Shown here one piece after another: positions 12,345 to 23,244 of a stretch of DNA of 64,000 nucleotides. A program made the position numbers and the translations under genes. A model generated the notes under the pieces. It was not told the DNA's origin. It saw nothing but the letters and a program-made list of their open reading frames with translations, and did not search any database. This stretch comes from Dioscorea cayenensis subsp. rotundata (Eukaryota; Streptophyta; Magnoliopsida; Dioscoreales; Dioscoreaceae), in the NCBI RefSeq assembly GCF_009730915.1, contig NC_052491.1, positions 1,784,908 to 1,848,907 on the forward strand, in the 5' to 3' direction. Numbering within the stretch: the first letter of the stretch is position 1; each line of letters begins with the position of its first letter.

Positions 12345-12665
12345 CTTTCAAATAAGTAGAACGGTGATGCAGAGATGAAACAATCCTATAGTGTTACTCC
12401 GGGTGGTATCCCGCGATGGGTGGAAAGAAGCTAGTGGTGTGCCATGTGCAGTTGTACCTGTACGTAGGGGAAGAGCAAGGTATACAAGATGGAGTTGGAG
12501 GGGAATGATGGGACAAAGGAGAAGGCCATAGTTGTGTGCCATCTTGACACATCTAAGTGGAACTCAAAGGGCTTGGATTTCCAAGTGCTCAAGGTGAAGC
12601 CTACTAATGTGCCAATTTGCCACTACATGCCAAAGGATCATGTTCTGTGGACAGTTAGGAAGTAG
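12345..12665 (+). pseudogene. BURP-domain pseudogene, copy 1 (5' truncated)
   Basis: Only the C-terminal half of a BURP domain is present. The best frame gives a first C-H at the sequence for V-V-C-H-V-Q-L-Y. A frameshift follows, then an open run to TAG at 12663-12665 with V-V-C-H-L-D-T-S-K-W, V-P-I-C-H-Y and D-H-V-L-W. These are the third and fourth CH motifs and the final W of the BURP signature. The second CH motif is missing. BURP proteins are secreted plant proteins (RD22, USP, PG1-beta types). This copy cannot encode one. It keeps the best 3' half of the array. Confidence 0.8.
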
Positions 12666-13243
12666 AAAGTGGAAACAGAGATTATATTTACTAGTTTATT
12701 CCCATATTGTGGCATTGTAACATGGAATAATAAGATTGTCTCCGTGTGTATTTATGAGGCACTGCTCATCTTACAATATGTTATATGATATTGTAATAAA
12801 ATTTTCCTTCAACATTAGCTTGGTTGCATGTTTCTAAGTCAGTTCTCGAGAATCTGTCAAATTCACCTTGCAATAAACTATAATTTTATTTAAATTCGAC
12901 AATGCTGTATCAGAGCGATTAATTAAATACACTGTATTGTTAAATCACGGATTAGAATTAATAATGAAATATTTTGATTTTTAAATTATGCCTATACCTT
13001 AACCATTTCTCCCTTCACTAGTAATGATAAGCCATGCACCGTCCTTTTCAAACTATCATATACCTTGATTGCTATGCAACTTAATGTTCAGATTTTGGTA
13101 CATCGTACTGTCAGAAATATACTAAATTTAAACTATAGTTTTATTTTAAATAAGCTCAAAGGAATCTAATTCTCTCTTTCTTAATAATATCTTTCATATA
13201 TAATTTTTGGCCCCGTCCCTGATAATGCCCCTAACGTAACAAT

Positions 13244-13858
13244 CTTCTTTCTGGAAAAGACTTGAATCCTGGTTCCCAATTCAAGCTCCGGCTCACCAAG
13301 ACAACCTCTGGAGTGATCATTGTATCTTGTTCACAAGCAAACACCATCCCGTTCTCATCAAAGAAGTTGCTTGAGATTCTAACCCATCTTTAGGTAAAGC
13401 CAAGGTCCATTACGGCTGGTGCCATGAAGAAGACATTCGTAGAGTGTGAGGAGCCAACCATGAAAGGGGAGAATAAGCTCTGCGCTATGTCATTGTAATC
13501 CATGGTAGAGTTCAGCATGATGAGTTTAGGAACAAGAGATGTGCAGGTTATCTTTGCAACAATAAATGAGTAGAATTGTAATGCTGAGATAAAACCGTCC
13601 TATAGTGTTAATTCGGGTGGTGTCCGTACGATTGGTGGAGAGATACCGGTGGTGTACCATGTGCAGCTGTAGTCATATAAGGATAAGAGCAAGGTGCACA
13701 TGATAGCGTTGGAGGGGAATGATGGGATGAAAGTAGAGGTTATAGCTGTGTGGCATCTTGGCATACTAAGTGGAACCCAAAGCACCAAGAGCTCAAGGTG
13801 AATCTTGGGAATGTGCCAATTTGCTACTACATGACATAGGATCATGTTCTATGGACAG
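13244..13858 (+). pseudogene. BURP-domain pseudogene, copy 2
   Basis: The domain runs from a frameshifted F-F-L-E-K start through the equivalents of T-K-T-T-S-G, I-P-F-S-S-K-K-L, C-E-E-P-T-M-K-G and L-C-A-M-S-L. A stop TAA at 13496-13498 replaces the usual Glu codon before S-M-V-E-F. Further stops and frame changes follow, and the CH motifs are decayed (Y-H, W-H). Domain order matches RD22-type BURP domains. The 3'-UTR-like tail of other copies is absent, and the spacer begins directly after the D-H-V-L-W equivalent. Confidence 0.8.
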
Positions 13859-14407
13859 TGTTGTATCAGAGCAGTTAATTAAATTCAAATTATAATAAAC
13901 TATAATTCCATTTAGAGTCTACACTATATTAGAGGGGTTAATTAAATTATATTATAATAAATTATAATTTTATTTACAGTCTATAGTATTGTATTAGAGC
14001 GGTTAATTAAATACAATGTAAACGTTAAATCACATATTAGAATTAATGATGGAATATTTTGATTTTACCTTAACCATTTCTCCTTTCACTCATATATTTA
14101 AAATTTTTCATATACTGTTTATTAGAATATAAATATAATATGCATCTAGATAAATATATTTTTAATAGATTAATATAATAATATAGATTCTTCCCTAGAA
14201 ATGATAAGCCATGCATTATCCTTGTCAAAGTATCACATACCTTGATTACCTTGCAACTTGATGGTACATTGTACTATCAGAAATACGATGAAGTCAAACT
14301 ATAGTTTTATTTTAAATAAACTCAAAGGAATCTAATTCTCCCTCTCTTAATAATATCTTTCATACATAATTTCTAACTCCGCCCCTAATGATACTCCTAA
14401 CATAATG

Positions 14408-15036
14408 CTCTTTTTCTTGGAAAAGACTTGAATCTTGGTTCCAAATTCGAACTTTGGTTCACCAAGACAACCTTTGGGTCACCCTTTATATCTCGTTCAT
14501 AGGCAAACACTATCATGTTCTCATCAAAAAAGTTATCTAAGATTCTAACCCTTTTTCAGGGCAAGCCAAGTGTATTACGGTTAGTGCCATGAAGAAGACG
14601 CTCATTGGGCGTGAGGAGCCGGCCATGGAAGGGGAGAGTAAGCTCTGTGCTACGTTATTGTAATCCATAGTGGAGTTCATCGTGGTGAGTTTAGGAACAA
14701 GAGATGCGAGGTAATCTCAACAACAGTGAATGAGAAGAATGGTGATGCTGAGATGAAATTATCCTTTAGTGTTACTTTGGGCGATGCTGTGTGATGGGCT
14801 TATAGAAGCTAGTTGCGTGCCATGTGCAGCTATACTCATATAAGGATAAGAGTAAGGTGTACACAATGGCATTGGAAGGGAATGATGGGATGAAGGTAGA
14901 GGCTATAGCTGTGTGGCATCTTGGCACATCTAAGTGGAACCTGAAACACTTGGCTTTCCAATTGCTTAAGGTAAAACCTAGGAATGTGCTAATTTTCCAC
15001 TACATGACAGAGGATCATGTTATGTGTATTGTTAGA
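14408..15036 (+). pseudogene. BURP-domain pseudogene, copy 3
   Basis: A frameshifted N-terminal part is followed by C-E-E-P-A-M-E-G and the shared stop at 14661-14663. The C-terminal part is the longest clean stretch: from 14824 it gives M-Q-L-Y-S-Y, A-L-E-G-N-D-G, T-S-K-W-N, H-L-A-F-Q and L-K-V-K-P. The CH motifs have become W-H and F-H, and the final W is lost. No intact protein is possible. Confidence 0.8.
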
Positions 15037-15510
15037 ATAGTGCTATTTAGAGTTGACAGTGTTGTATTGGAGCAGTTAATTAAATACATAAATACACAGT
15101 GCAGTTCAATCACGGATTAGAATTAATTATGAAATGTTTTGATTTTTAAATTATGTCTATACCTTAACCATTGTCCCTTCACTCATATATTTGAAATTCA
15201 TATGTATTGTTTATCAGAGTATAAATATAATTTTCATCTAGATAAATATCTTTTCAACATATGAATATAATAATTTAGATCTTCCTAGAAATTATAAGCC
15301 ATGCACCATCCTTGTCAAAATATCACATACCCTGATAGCTCTGCAACTTGATGTTCAGATTCTGGTAGATCGTATTGTCAAAAATACACTTAATTTAAAC
15401 TATAGTTTTATTTTAAATAAACTTAAAGGAATCTAATTCTCTCTCTCTTAATAATATCTTTCATATATAATTTCTAGCTCATCCTTGATGATGCCCTTAA
15501 CGTAACACTA

Positions 15511-16135
15511 TTCTTCCTAGAAAAAGACTTGAATCTTGGTTATGAATTCGATCTCCCCTCCATCGAGACGACCTCTAGGTCACCCTTTATATGTCATTCA
15601 CAGGCAAAACATCCCGATCTTATCAAACAAGCTGCCTGAGTTTATAACCCATTTTCAGGTCAAGCCAAGGCCCATTACGATTGGTGCCATGAAGAAAATG
15701 GTAGTGGAGTGTGAGGAGCCAGCCATGGAAGGGAGAATAAGCTCTTTGCTACGTCATTGTCATCGATGGTGGAGTTCAACATGATGAGTTTTGAAACAAG
15801 AGACGTGCAGACAATCTTAAAAATAGTGAATGAGCAGAACAATGATGTTGAGATGAAACTGTCCTATAATGTTACTTTAAACAGTGTTTATGCGATGGAC
15901 AGAGAGAAGCTGGTGGTGTGCCATGCGCAACTGTACACAGGGGAAAAACTAAGGCCTACACAAATGGCGTTGGAGAGGAATGATAGGACGAAGGGGGAAA
16001 CAATAACTATGTGGACTCTTGACACATCTAAGTGGAACCCGAAGAATGTGGCTTTTGAAGGTGCTTAGGATGAAGCCAAGAAGCATGCCACTTCATAATA
16101 AAAGATCATATTCTTTGGGTTGTTAGGAAGTATTA
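15511..16135 (+). pseudogene. BURP-domain pseudogene, copy 4
   Basis: The start reads F-F-L-E-K-D-L in frame. The middle (15757-16068) is open and gives S-M-V-E-F, a D-V-Q segment, V-V-C-H-A-Q-L-Y, L-D-T-S-K-W-N-P-K and V-A-F before a frameshift. At the position of the shared stop this copy has TCA (about 15757) instead of TAA, so it is the only complete copy without that nonsense codon. Other indels still break it, and the second CH is absent. Confidence 0.8.
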
Positions 16136-16827
16136 GGTCAAATTAGTTCTCTGCGTGGGATTGTGTTTACTAGTTTATTCCCATATTGTGGCATTGTGGC
16201 ATTGAATAATAAAATTGTCTCGTGTGTGCTTATGAGGAATTGCTCATCTTGCCTTATATTTTATGATATGGTAATAAAACTTTCCTTCAACATTTGCTTG
16301 GTTGCATGTTCCTAAGTCCGTAAGTTCCCGGGAATCCGTCAAATTCACATTGCAATAAACTAGATTTCTATTTAGAGTCGGCATTGTTGTATCACAATGG
16401 TTAATTAAATACACTCTACCATTGTATTATGGATTAGAAGTAAAGATGGAATGTATTGATTTTTAAATTTTTCCTATACCTTAACCATTTCTCCCTTCAC
16501 TCGTATATTTGAAGTTTCCATATAATGTTAATTAGAGTATAAATATAATATGCATTTAGATAAATATCTTTTCAACGTATGAATATAATAGTTTAGATCT
16601 CCCTAGAAATGATAACCCATGCACCATCCTTGTCAATGTATCACATACCCTAATTGCCCTACAACTTGATGCTCAGATTTTGGTTCATCGCACTGTCAGA
16701 AATACACTGAATTTAAATTATAGTTTAATTTTAAATAAATTTAAAGGAATATAATTCTCCCTCTCTTAATAATATCTTTCATTAATAATTTCTGGTTCCG
16801 CCCTTCATGATGCCCCTAACGTAACAC

Positions 16828-17467
16828 TCTTCTTCCTGAAAAAGACTTGAATCCTGGTTTTAAATTCGAGCTTTGGTTCACCAATATGACCTTTGGGTCA
16901 GTCTTTATATCTCATTCACAAGCAAACACCATACCATTCTGATCAAACAAGATGCCTAAGATTCTAACCCATCTTCAGGTAAAGCTAAGGTCAATTACGG
17001 CTGGTGCTATAAAAAAGACGCTCGTGGAGTGTGAGGAGCCAGTCATGGAAGAGGAGAGTAAGCTCTATGCTACGTCATTGTAATCCATGGTGGAGTTCAG
17101 CATGATGAGTTTGGGAACAAGAGACATGCAGGTAATCTTAACAACTGTGAATGAGTAGAATGATGATGCTGAGATGAAACCATTATATAGAGTTACTTTG
17201 GGTGGTGTCCATGTGATGAGCGGAGAGAAGCTAGTAGCATGACATGTGCAGCTATACTTGTACGCAAGGGAAAGAGCTAGGTGTATACGATGACATTGGA
17301 GAGGAATGATGAGATGAAGGTGGAGGCTATAGCTATGTGCCATCTTGACACATCTAAGTAAAACTCGAAGCACGAGGCTTTTGAAGGTGCTCATGATGAA
17401 GCCTAGGAGCGTGCCAGTTTCCCACTTCATGATAGAGGATCATGTTTTGAGGAATTTTAGGAAGTAG
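16828..17467 (+). pseudogene. BURP-domain pseudogene, copy 5
   Basis: The same order of BURP blocks is present, with C-E-E-P-V-M-E, the shared stop at 17081-17083, S-M-V-E-F, a second stop in the N-E-x-N block, and G-E-K-L-V-A before a stop replacing the first CH cysteine. It ends with an R-K-stop equivalent at 17465-17467. A 3'-UTR-like tail with a GT microsatellite (about 17551-17595) and an aataaaa signal follows. Confidence 0.8.
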
Positions 17468-17549
17468 TTGGTGGAAGTAGTTCTCTACATGAGATTATGT
17501 TTTCTAGTTTATTCCCATATTGTGGTATTGTGACATGGAAAAATAAGAT

Positions 17550-17550
<1 letters not shown>

Positions 17551-17595
<45 letters not shown>
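17551..17595. repeat. GT microsatellite
   Basis: A (GT)n run in the 3' tail of BURP copy 5. Other copies have a short gtgtgtgt at the same place, so the microsatellite expanded after duplication. Confidence 0.95.
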
Positions 17596-17597
<2 letters not shown>

Positions 17598-18192
17598 AGC
17601 CATTGCTCATCTTGACATATGTTTTATGATATGGTAATAAAACTTTACTTCAACATTATCTTGGTTGTATATTCCTAAGTCAGTCAGTTCTAGGGAATCT
17701 GTCAAATTCACATTGCAATAAACTATAATTCTCTTTCGAGTCAACAATACTGTATCAAAGTGGTTAATTAAATACATTGTATAGTTGAATCACATATTAG
17801 AATTAATGATGGAATGTTTTGATTTTTAAATTATTTCTATATCTTAACCATTTCTCTCTTCACTCGTATATTTCAAATTTTCATATACTGTTTATTAGAG
17901 TATAAATATAATACGCATTTAGATGAATATCTTTTCAGCACATAAATGTAATAATTTAGATCTCCCTATAAATTATAATCTACGCATCGTCCTTGTCAAA
18001 GTATCACATACCATGATTGCCCTGTAAGTTGATGTTCAAATTTTGGTACATCGTACCATTAGAAATACACTTAATTTAAACCATAGTTATATTCTAAATA
18101 AACTCAAAGAAATCTAATTCTCCCTCTCTTAATAATATCTTTGGTATATAATTTCTGATTCCGTCTATGATGATGCCCCTTAATGTAACAAT

Positions 18193-18797
18193 CTTCTTCC
18201 TGGAAAAAGACTTTAATCTTGGTACCAAATTTGAGCTCCGGTTCACCAAGATGACCTTTGGCTCACCCTTTATATATCGTTCACAAGCTGCCTGAGATTC
18301 TAACCCATTTTCAAGTCAAGCCAAGGTTTGTTAATGATGGTACCATGAGGAAGACGCTCGTGGAGTATGAGGAGCAGCCATAGAAGGGGAAAGTAAGCTC
18401 TGTGCTACGTTATTGTAATCCATGGTGGAGTTCAGCATAATGAGTTTGTGAACAAGAGAAGTGCATGCAATCTTAATAAAAGTGAATGAGCGAACGGTGA
18501 TGCTGAGATGAAACCATCTTATAGTGTTACTTCGGGTGGTGTCTATGCAATAGGCGGAGAGAAGCTGGTTGCGTGCCAAGCGCAACTGTACTCATACGCA
18601 GGGGAAGAGCAAGGAGTACACGATAGTGTTGGACGGTAATAATTGGACGTAGGTGGAAGCTATATCTGTGTTCCATCTTGACACATCTAAGTGGAACCCG
18701 AAGCAGTTGGCTTCCCAAGTGCTCAGGATGAAGCTGGGAGAGTGCAAGTTTGTCACTTCATAATAGAGGATCATGTTCTGTAGACTGTTAGGAAGTA
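18193..18797 (+). pseudogene. BURP-domain pseudogene, copy 6
   Basis: BURP blocks are recognisable but heavily shifted. About 40 bp are missing after the T-K-M-T block (the region equivalent to I-P-F-S-S). The shared stop is at 18416-18418. G-G-E-K-L-V-A-C-Q stands in place of the first CH, and T-S-K-W-N-P-K is present. A 3' tail with a polyadenylation-like aataaaa follows. Confidence 0.75.
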
Positions 18798-19491
18798 TTA
18801 GGTGGAAGAAGTTCTCTACTTGAGATTGTGTTTACTAGTTTATTCTTATATTGTGCCATTGTGGCATGGAATAATAAGATTGTCTTTGTGTGTGTTTATG
18901 AGGCACTGCTCATCTTGTCGTATATTTCATGATATGGTAATAAAACTTTCCTTCAACATTTGCTTGGTTTCATGTTCTTAAATTAGTGCGTTCCCTGGAA
19001 TCCATCAAACTCACATTGTAATGAACTATAATTCTATTTAAAGTTAATAGTGTTGTATCATAGCTATTAATTAAATGCATTGTACTGTTGAATCACATAT
19101 TAGAATTTATAATGGAATGTTTTGATTTTTAAATTATGCTATCCCTTAACCATTTCTCCTTTCACTGGTATATTTGAAATTTCCATATATTGTTTATTAG
19201 AGTATAAATATAATACATATTTAGATAAATATCTTTTCAGCATATAAATGTAATAATTTAGATCTCCCTAAAATTATAAGCCATGCATCGTCCTTGTCAA
19301 AGTATCACATACCATGATTGCCTTGTAAGTTGATGTGTCAAATTTTCGTACATCGTACTGTTAGAAATACACTTAATTTAAACCATAGTTTTACTTTAAA
19401 TAAACTCAAAGGAATCTATTTCTCCCCCCTTAATAATATCTTTCATATATAATTTCTAACTCTACCCCTGATGATGCCCCTACATAATACT

Positions 19492-20075
19492 CTTCTTCCT
19501 GGGGGAAGACATGAATCCTGGTTCTAAATTCGATCTCCAGTTCACTAAGACAACCTCTAGGTCACCCTTTATATCTTTTTCATACGCAAACACAATCCAG
19601 TTTTCATCAAACAAGCTGCCTAAGATTTCAACCAATTTTCAGGTCAAGCCAAGGTTCGTTACGGCTAGTACCATGAAGAAGATGCTCATGGAGTGTGAGG
19701 AGCCAACCATGGAAGGGGAGAGTAAGCTTTGTGCTAAGTCATTGTAATCCATTATGGAGTTCCAGCATGATGAGTTTGGGAACAAGAGACATGTAACAAT
19801 CTCAACAACAATGAATGAGCAGAAGGTGATGTTAAGATGAAACTATCCTATAATGTTACTTTGGCCGTTGACCAGTGTATTAGGCAGAGAGAAGCTAGTG
19901 GCATGCCATGCGCAGCTGTACCCGTATGCAGGGGAAGAGCAAGGCTATAACTGTGTGTCATCTTGACACATTTAAGTGGAACCCGAACCTGCAGGCACTG
20001 AAGAGGAAGCGTGGGAGCATACCAGTTTGCTACTTCATGATAGAGGATAATATTCTGTAGACCGTTAGGAAGTAG
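19492..20075 (+). pseudogene. BURP-domain pseudogene, copy 7
   Basis: The N-terminal half is open from 19511 to the shared stop at 19745-19747. It encodes F-T-K-T-T-S, I-Q-F-S-S-N-K-L-P-K, F-Q-V-K-P, M-K-K and C-E-E-P-T-M-E-G-E-S-K-L-C, a clear BURP N-terminal half. The C-terminal half has lost the segment around L-E-G-N-D-G, is frameshifted, and ends in an R-K-stop equivalent near 20075. Confidence 0.8.
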
Positions 20076-20914
20076 TCGGTGGAAGTAGTTCTCTATGTGA
20101 GATTATGTTTACTAGTTTATTCCCCTATTGTGGTATTGTGGCATGGAATGATAAGATTGTTTGTGTGTGTGTTTATGAGGCACTGCTCATCTTATCATAT
20201 GTTTTATGATATGGTGATAAAACTTTTCTTCAACATTAGCTTGGTTACATGTTCCTAAGTCGGTTCCTAGGAATCTGTTAAATTCACATTGCAATAAATT
20301 ATAATTTTATTTAGAATTGATAGTGTTATATCAGAGCGGTTAATTAAATACACTGTACTGTTGAAATGTTTTGATTTTTAAATTGTGCCTATACCTTAAC
20401 CATTTATTCCTTCACAAGTATATTTGAAATTTCTATATACTCTATTTTAGTATAAATATAATATGCATCTAGAAAAATATCTTTTCAACATATAAATATA
20501 ATAATTTAGTTATCCTTAGAAATGATAAGCCATGCATCGTCCTTGTCAAAATATCACATACCCTGATTGCCTTGCATCTTGATGTTTAGATTTTGGTTCA
20601 TTGTACTGTCAGGAATACAATTAATTCAATGCATGCAACACCAACATCATAAGTTATCAATCCAGTTGCAATCAAGCATGTGTGTTGATGTTACCAGGGC
20701 CGGTCTTAGAGAAAATGGACACTAAGGAAAATCATAATAAATATTTTTTTAATTATTTTTATCAAATAATAAATCATTTAATAAAAATAAAAAAATTATT
20801 ATTATAAATCTATAAATTAAGTACGATAAATTTTAGAGTTTTAAAAAATAATTAAAATCTTTTAAAATTATAATTACGTGGATAGGATCATATGATAGTA
20901 CATAAAAAGTTTAA

Positions 20915-21776
20915 GGGCCCGTCTGGTGAATAGTATGATATGAACGGATATGATATGACAACTGGATAAGAGTAGGAAAGAATATATGCATGATAAGCTC
21001 ATATCATATCTTACGCTTGGTGAGCACCGAATAAACAATTAGATAGTATCTTGTTATCCTATTTTAAGTTTGAAGTTGACCAGATAATGACAAAGATATG
21101 ATATGAATGGTATGTAAATTTATAAAATTGACATTTATAATATAGTATAGTTGTATATCTTTTTTTTAAAATTAAACTTTATTTATTTATTTTTTCCTTA
21201 AAAATTTACTTATCAATAGATTTATTAGTTTAAATTAAATTTTTGAAAAATAAATTACCTATAAATAATGTCCACAAAAATATTGATTACAATATCACCA
21301 ACTTTCAAAAATTATAGTTCATACCTTTTTTTTTTTAAGAAAAATCATACACAAAATCATCAATATATCAAAATAAATATCAAAATCAATTTGAGAAAAA
21401 AAATTCATCTAGAGAAGCTAAAAATAAGACATGATAAAAAAGAGATTTAGAAAAAAAAAATAACTTGGTCAAGAATGAGATCGAAGGAGAAACCTTTTAA
21501 CCACTTCAGATGCCAAAAAAATCCTACTTAAATAGTGAAATTAGTGTCCTATCTAGTTATTGGCAAACTTCTTGTCCCAAGTATTGGGGTTAATAGATCA
21601 AAATAAGAGATATAATAAAATCCTAGATGAAGGAGAGAAACCAAATAATAGGGCAAAATTGTAAATTTAATTTTTTTATCAAATCCTACCTCTTTCTATC
21701 CTGACTCCCCCATAAGGTAGTAGTAGGATATGATAGGATATGATATCCTATCATATCATGTCCACCAAACGAGCCA
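20915..21776. mobile_element. PIF/Harbinger-like MITE A, TAA duplication
   Basis: The left end GGGCCCGTCTGGTGAATA and the right end, reverse complemented (TGGCTCGTTTGGTGGACA), form a terminal inverted repeat that continues through tatgatatg words. It is flanked by TAA at 20912-20914 and 21777-21779. A 3-bp TWA duplication with GGNCNNGTTTGG ends is characteristic of PIF/Harbinger (Tourist-type) elements. It contains the landmark 'acaagaaacttcttgtcccaag'-like block shared with copies B and C. A 60-aa frame at 21268 has no family feature. Confidence 0.75.
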
Positions 21777-21890
21777 TAAATATATTTTTTTTTTTTAAAA
21801 AAAGAAAACATGAATTTTGAGGCCTTAGAAATTTGCGGGTGCTATTGTTTAAAAATAATTTAAATTTTCAAGATAATTATATATATATAG

Positions 21891-22556
21891 GGTCTGTTTG
21901 GTAGACAAGATAGGATATGGATGAATATGATATGAAGAATGGATAGGAGTAGGAAATGATATGGGCATGATAAGCTCATATCCTATCATATGGTTGATGT
22001 GCACTGTATATAGCATTTCGTTAATTTATTTTATGTTTGAAGTGGACCGGATAATGACAGGATAAATGAACGGTATGTAAATAGATAAAATTACTGTTAT
22101 ATATTTTTTTAAAAAAAATAAACTTTTTATGGATTTTTTCCCTTAATGATTTACTTATCTGTATATAAATAAGATGTCCATAAATATATAGATTGCAATA
22201 TTACCAACGTGCAAAAATTATAATTAATACCTATTTTCTTGAAGAAAATCAGATCAAAGATAAAGTAACAAACTCATTAATGAAAAATAAATAGATCACA
22301 TCAAAATCAAATTAAAAAAACAAAATCATCAGGCTAGAGAAACTAAAAAAATAAGATATTATTTTAAAAAAGAGATTTAGATGAAAGATAATCTGCTCAA
22401 ACACGAGATCGATAGAGAAATCCTTTAACTACTCTAAATGCATAAAATCATACTTAAAATACTAAATTTAGTGTCATATTTAGTTGTCGACAAGTTTCTT
22501 GTCCCAAGCATCGTGTTTAAAAAATCAAAAGAAGAAATGCAATGAAATCCTAGAGG
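21891..22556. mobile_element. PIF/Harbinger-like MITE B, right end lost
   Basis: Starts GGTCTGTTTGGTAGACAAGA and follows the order of copy A (ggataggagtagg, gataagctcatatc, agtttcttgtcccaagcatc, gaaatcctagagg). It then stops near 22556 without the right terminal repeat. It is therefore a truncated member inserted in the same hAT-like host. Confidence 0.65.
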
Positions 22557-22954
22557 TTGAGATACAATGTCCAGCCATAGGATTATAGATGAGAATAAAG
22601 AAAAAATTTAAATATAAATTTTTAAAAAAGAAAATTATGAGACCATGAAAAATTGTGGGTCTATTAAGCCAAAGTATTAAAATTTAAAAAAATTTAATAT
22701 TGTCAAGATAATTATATGGATAGAATTATAGGATGACATTAAATAAAAATTTAAAATATAATTTAAAAAAAGAATTCTTGAGGTTGTTACACATTGAAAA
22801 AAAAAATTTAATACGATAATTATATAAATAAAATAATACTAAATAAAAATATTAAATATTATATATATATATATATATATATAAATTATAGGCCTCTGTG
22901 AAATATTGGGATCCTAAACATAGGCTTTAATCATTTATGTCTAGGCCAGTCCTT

Positions 22955-23244
22955 ATGTGGCATCTTGTTAGATATATCCATTCTCTCTAGTGGACGTAGC
23001 TAAATATATCAATTTTATGACTGCTGGCCGCATCTCTATTAATATTAATGGAACAAGTTGGGTAACATGATAAAGGGTGCTCCGATATCAGCAATTTGTT
23101 TTCTGAATCTCACTTTTTGAAACAAAATCAGCGGTAAGTGACAATTTTTATGCAAAATTGAACCTTCCAGAATTAAAAGAATACTACACTTTGTTATTAT
23201 CGTGGTTCGTGGATTAGGTTCTCTGTGGAGGAAACAGAGGAAGC
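22955..23244. other. Upstream region of the ATG1t-like gene
   Basis: A short AT-rich region between the hAT-like element and the kinase start. No distinct TATA box or motif can be singled out. Confidence 0.4.

Larger units (their letters stand above)
12345..20627 (+). repeat. Tandem array of seven BURP pseudogene units
   Basis: A composite unit is repeated about every 1.1-1.37 kb. It comprises a decayed BURP domain, in most copies a 3'-UTR-like tail, and a spacer with 'gttaattaaatacactgtac' and 'ccttaaccatttctcc' landmarks. BURP parts start at 12345 (truncated copy), 13244, 14408, 15511, 16828, 18193 and 19492. Units following the second and third copies lack the 3' tail, so spacers differ by deletion. 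The array ends abruptly near 20627, about 70 bp before a hAT-like element. Confidence 0.85.
20695..22954. mobile_element. hAT-like element hosting nested MITEs
   Basis: The left end CAGGGCCGGTCTTAG pairs with the right end, which reads AAGGACTGGCCTAG when reverse complemented. CAGGGCCGG is a familiar hAT-type terminus. Flanks gatgttac and tatgtggc match at 6 of 8 positions, which would fit an old 8-bp target duplication. The interior shares the degenerate AT-rich unit of the 6380-7116 element. It has been expanded by two Harbinger-like MITEs (20915-21776 and 21891-22556). No transposase frame is seen. Confidence 0.6.

Noticed and set aside
12348-18774. Minus-strand frames of 60-120 codons within the BURP array
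   Set aside because: They are antisense to recognisable BURP blocks and appear only because the sense copies have decayed.
22861-22882. TA runs here and elsewhere (9331, 30703, 45605, 51085) as promoters
   Set aside because: Simple TA microsatellites are frequent in the spacers and most are far from any gene.
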